A stretch of DNA of 7,382 nt from NCBI GenBank assembly GCA_016789205.1, contig JAEURF010000049.1, positions 1,999 to 9,380 on the forward strand. Direction: 5' to 3'. The position numbers and the translations under genes are program-made. The notes under the pieces are model-generated. The model saw nothing but the letters and a program-made list of their open reading frames with translations, made no database searches and was not told the DNA's origin. Source of the stretch: Anaerolineales bacterium (GTDB lineage Bacteria > Chloroflexota > Anaerolineae > Anaerolineales > Villigracilaceae). The first letter of the stretch is position 1. Each line of letters starts with the position of its first letter. This document shows, in pieces, positions 5,704 to 7,382 of the stretch.

Positions 5704-5712
5704 AGTATAGCA
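5704..5712 (-). promoter_or_regulatory. Extended -10 promoter for the DUF4258-DUF2283 pair
   Basis: On the minus strand TGC followed directly by TATACT (5712-5704) gives an extended -10 element (TGn-TATAAT type) in the short ftsK-DUF4258 gap. I see no good -35 box 16-18 bases further upstream, which fits an extended -10 promoter. The expected transcription start falls at about 5693-5698, within a few bases of the ATG or TTG start codon, so the transcript would have almost no leader. Confidence 0.5.
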
Positions 5713-5736
5713 TATTACAAATTTTTAAATTTACTA

Positions 5737-7382
5737 CTAACTTTCTGTCGGCTTCTGACCATCCCCATAATCCAACACCTGCCGCATTTGAGTCGCGCCT
5801 TCGGGCGGACCAACTATCTTTTTATCTTCCATCATATCCACAATGCGAGATGCGCGCGTATAACCGATTCGTAACTTTCTCTGTAACATGGATACAGAAG
5901 CGCGTCCTTCTTTGCGGATAATGGCTACTGCTTCCTCAAACAATGGGTCACCTTCAACTTTCCCGACATTCTCCCACAAAGGCGTTTGCTTCAACGGCAC
6001 ATTCTCCGGGACAGAATCTGCGGGTGTGCCAGCCACCGCATACGGACTCGCCGCACCGGCTTGATTTCGCCAATATTCCACTAACTTTTGAATCTCATTA
6101 TCAGAGACGAACACGCCTTGCAAACGAACAGCCGCGGGAGCGTCTGGTGCTTGATATAACATATCACCACGACCTAATAATCTTTCTGCGCCGGGTTGGT
6201 CAAGGATAACGCGGCTATCTGTATTGGACGCGACTGCAAATGCAATACGGGCTGGAAAGTTGGCTTTGATTAAACCTGTGACTACATCTACAGATGGGCG
6301 TTGTGTTGCCAGAATCATGTGAATACCGGTCGCACGCGCGAGTTGTGCCAAACGTGTGATTGTTTTTTCAGTTTCATCAGGTGCAATCATCATCAAGTCT
6401 GCCAATTCATCAATGACAACAACCAAATAAGGCAATTTCTTTTGACCTTGCAATTTCATCTTGGCGTTGTAATCAATGATATTACGCGAGCCCACTTGTG
6501 CAAACATGTGATAACGCTTATCCATTTCGCGCGTCATCCATTGCAATGCGCCGATGACTCTATCCATTTCAACGACGACAGGTCCGAGCAAATGTGGAAC
6601 GCCGTTATAACCAGTTAACTCAACACGTTTTGGGTCAACGAGAACCAAACGCAAATCATCGGGTGTATTGTAGAGCAACATACATGTCAAAATCGCGTTG
6701 ACACAAACGGATTTACCAGAACCCGTGGTCCCTGCAATTAACATGTGCGGCATGTTTTCAATGCTTGCAATCGTCGGCAGACCGGCTACATCACGACCTA
6801 ATGCAAAAGCAAGTGGGCGTTTGTAATTTTTATATACTTCACTTTCTAAAATATCGCGCAGGGCAACCATTGCCATTTCTTCGTTTGGAACTTCGATACC
6901 TACGTAACTATGTCCCGGTACTGGCGCTTGGATTCTGATTCTCGGCGCGGCTAATGCCAATGCTAAATCATCAGATAATGATGCGATTTTGCTAACTCTG
7001 ACTCTTGTGCGTACGCCACCTCTTGTTTCGACAAACAACGGCTCGACTCCAAATTGCGTAATGGTCGGTCCGCGGCTGATAGCGACGACTTGTGCAGGCG
7101 CACCGAACGAAGCCAATGTCTCTTCGATTAAACGTGCACGTCCTTGAATAAACTCTTCATTCAAAGATGGGACGTTGCCTGAATCAAGGACATCTGTCAT
7201 TTCAGGTAATTTCCATTCGATGACAGTTGCTCCGCTTCTGGTTTGCACAGGTTGAACAGGGAGGACATTTGTGGTTTGCGTCTGCGGAAGTTTAGAAGAA
7301 TCTATCGGCGTGAATCCATTTTCAGTCCCAGAATCAGGCATCCCCGAAGATTGAGGCGTGATGGGTTTATTCAGCAGTTGAC
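5737..7382 (-). CDS. ftsK: FtsK/SpoIIIE DNA translocase, motor and gamma domains, partial
   Basis: Septal ATPase that pumps double-stranded DNA during chromosome segregation. The frame stays open to the right edge: 13 sense codons precede the first visible ATG (7341), so the N-terminal part, where membrane segments are expected, lies outside. Numbered from that ATG: a Pro/Gln/Ser-rich linker (1-45); the alpha/beta region with AISRGPTITQFGVEP (87-101); Walker A GTTGSGKS (204-211); VDPKRVELTGYNGVPHL (235-251); Walker B VVVIDELADLM (307-317); ATQRPSVDVVTGLIKANFP (345-363); and GAERLLGRGDMLY (384-396). The C-terminal winged-helix gamma domain (about 465-524) has ASVSMLQRKLRIGYTRASRI, which reads polarity sequences such as KOPS/SRS. 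All motor motifs are intact. It is upstream of the DUF4258 pair, which appears to have its own promoter. Confidence 0.97.
   Translation of the reverse strand, partial: QLLNKPITPQSSGMPDSGTENGFTPIDSSKLPQTQTTNVLPVQPVQTRSGATVIEWKLPEMTDVLDSGNVPSLNEEFIQGRARLIEETLASFGAPAQVVAISRGPTITQFGVEPLFVETRGGVRTRVRVSKIASLSDDLALALAAPRIRIQAPVPGHSYVGIEVPNEEMAMVALRDILESEVYKNYKRPLAFALGRDVAGLPTIASIENMPHMLIAGTTGSGKSVCVNAILTCMLLYNTPDDLRLVLVDPKRVELTGYNGVPHLLGPVVVEMDRVIGALQWMTREMDKRYHMFAQVGSRNIIDYNAKMKLQGQKKLPYLVVVIDELADLMMIAPDETEKTITRLAQLARATGIHMILATQRPSVDVVTGLIKANFPARIAFAVASNTDSRVILDQPGAERLLGRGDMLYQAPDAPAAVRLQGVFVSDNEIQKLVEYWRNQAGAASPYAVAGTPADSVPENVPLKQTPLWENVGKVEGDPLFEEAVAIIRKEGRASVSMLQRKLRIGYTRASRIVDMMEDKKIVGPPEGATQMRQVLDYGDGQKPTES

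Noticed and set aside
7339..7341. The ATG at 7341 as the true start of ftsK.
   Set aside because: The frame stays open upstream to the window edge, no ribosome-binding site precedes it, and FtsK proteins need an N-terminal membrane part.

Overview
The window looks like a chromosomal segment from a Chloroflexota bacterium, most likely of the Anaerolineae type. This is inferred from the style of the proteins (MutM, Prs, FtsK and a membrane coiled-coil protein) and from the intergenic repeats, not from a database match. No rRNA, tRNA, CRISPR array, transposase or phage gene is visible. No gap between genes exceeds about 135 bases.

Layout: the first 198 bases hold the 3' end of a plus-strand 4-alpha-glucanotransferase gene (malQ). 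It converges on a long run of minus-strand genes, and one bidirectional hairpin terminator lies between them. In the direction of transcription, from the right edge leftward, the minus strand carries: the motor and DNA-binding part of an FtsK/SpoIIIE DNA translocase, open at the window edge; a DUF4258-DUF2283 pair of small genes ending at a strong hairpin; a stand-alone cobalamin-binding small subunit of an acyl-CoA mutase with its own promoter and terminator; meaB, the G-protein chaperone of such mutases; a GNAT acetyltransferase overlapping meaB by 4 bases; prs (PRPP synthetase); mutM (Fpg DNA glycosylase); and a membrane-anchored coiled-coil protein of unknown function starting 1 base after mutM.

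Functionally, the mutase small subunit and MeaB belong together: B12-dependent carbon-skeleton rearrangement of acyl-CoAs and its repair or gating. The mutase large subunit is not in the window. MalQ, Prs, MutM and FtsK are housekeeping functions in glycogen/maltodextrin metabolism, nucleotide precursor supply, oxidative DNA repair and chromosome segregation. The DUF4258-DUF2283 pair resembles small toxin-antitoxin-like cassettes, but this is only inference.

The most unusual content lies in the gaps. A degenerate 7-base tandem repeat fills the mutM-prs gap, and it replaces the mutM Shine-Dalgarno region and contains the prs stop codon. A compound inverted repeat between prs and the acetyltransferase gene can fold as a three-way junction. 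A second long inverted repeat lies just upstream of meaB, and its only mismatch becomes a G-U pair in the transcript. I found no convincing new multi-gene system. The best candidates for follow-up are the unknown coiled-coil protein and the intergenic repeats.
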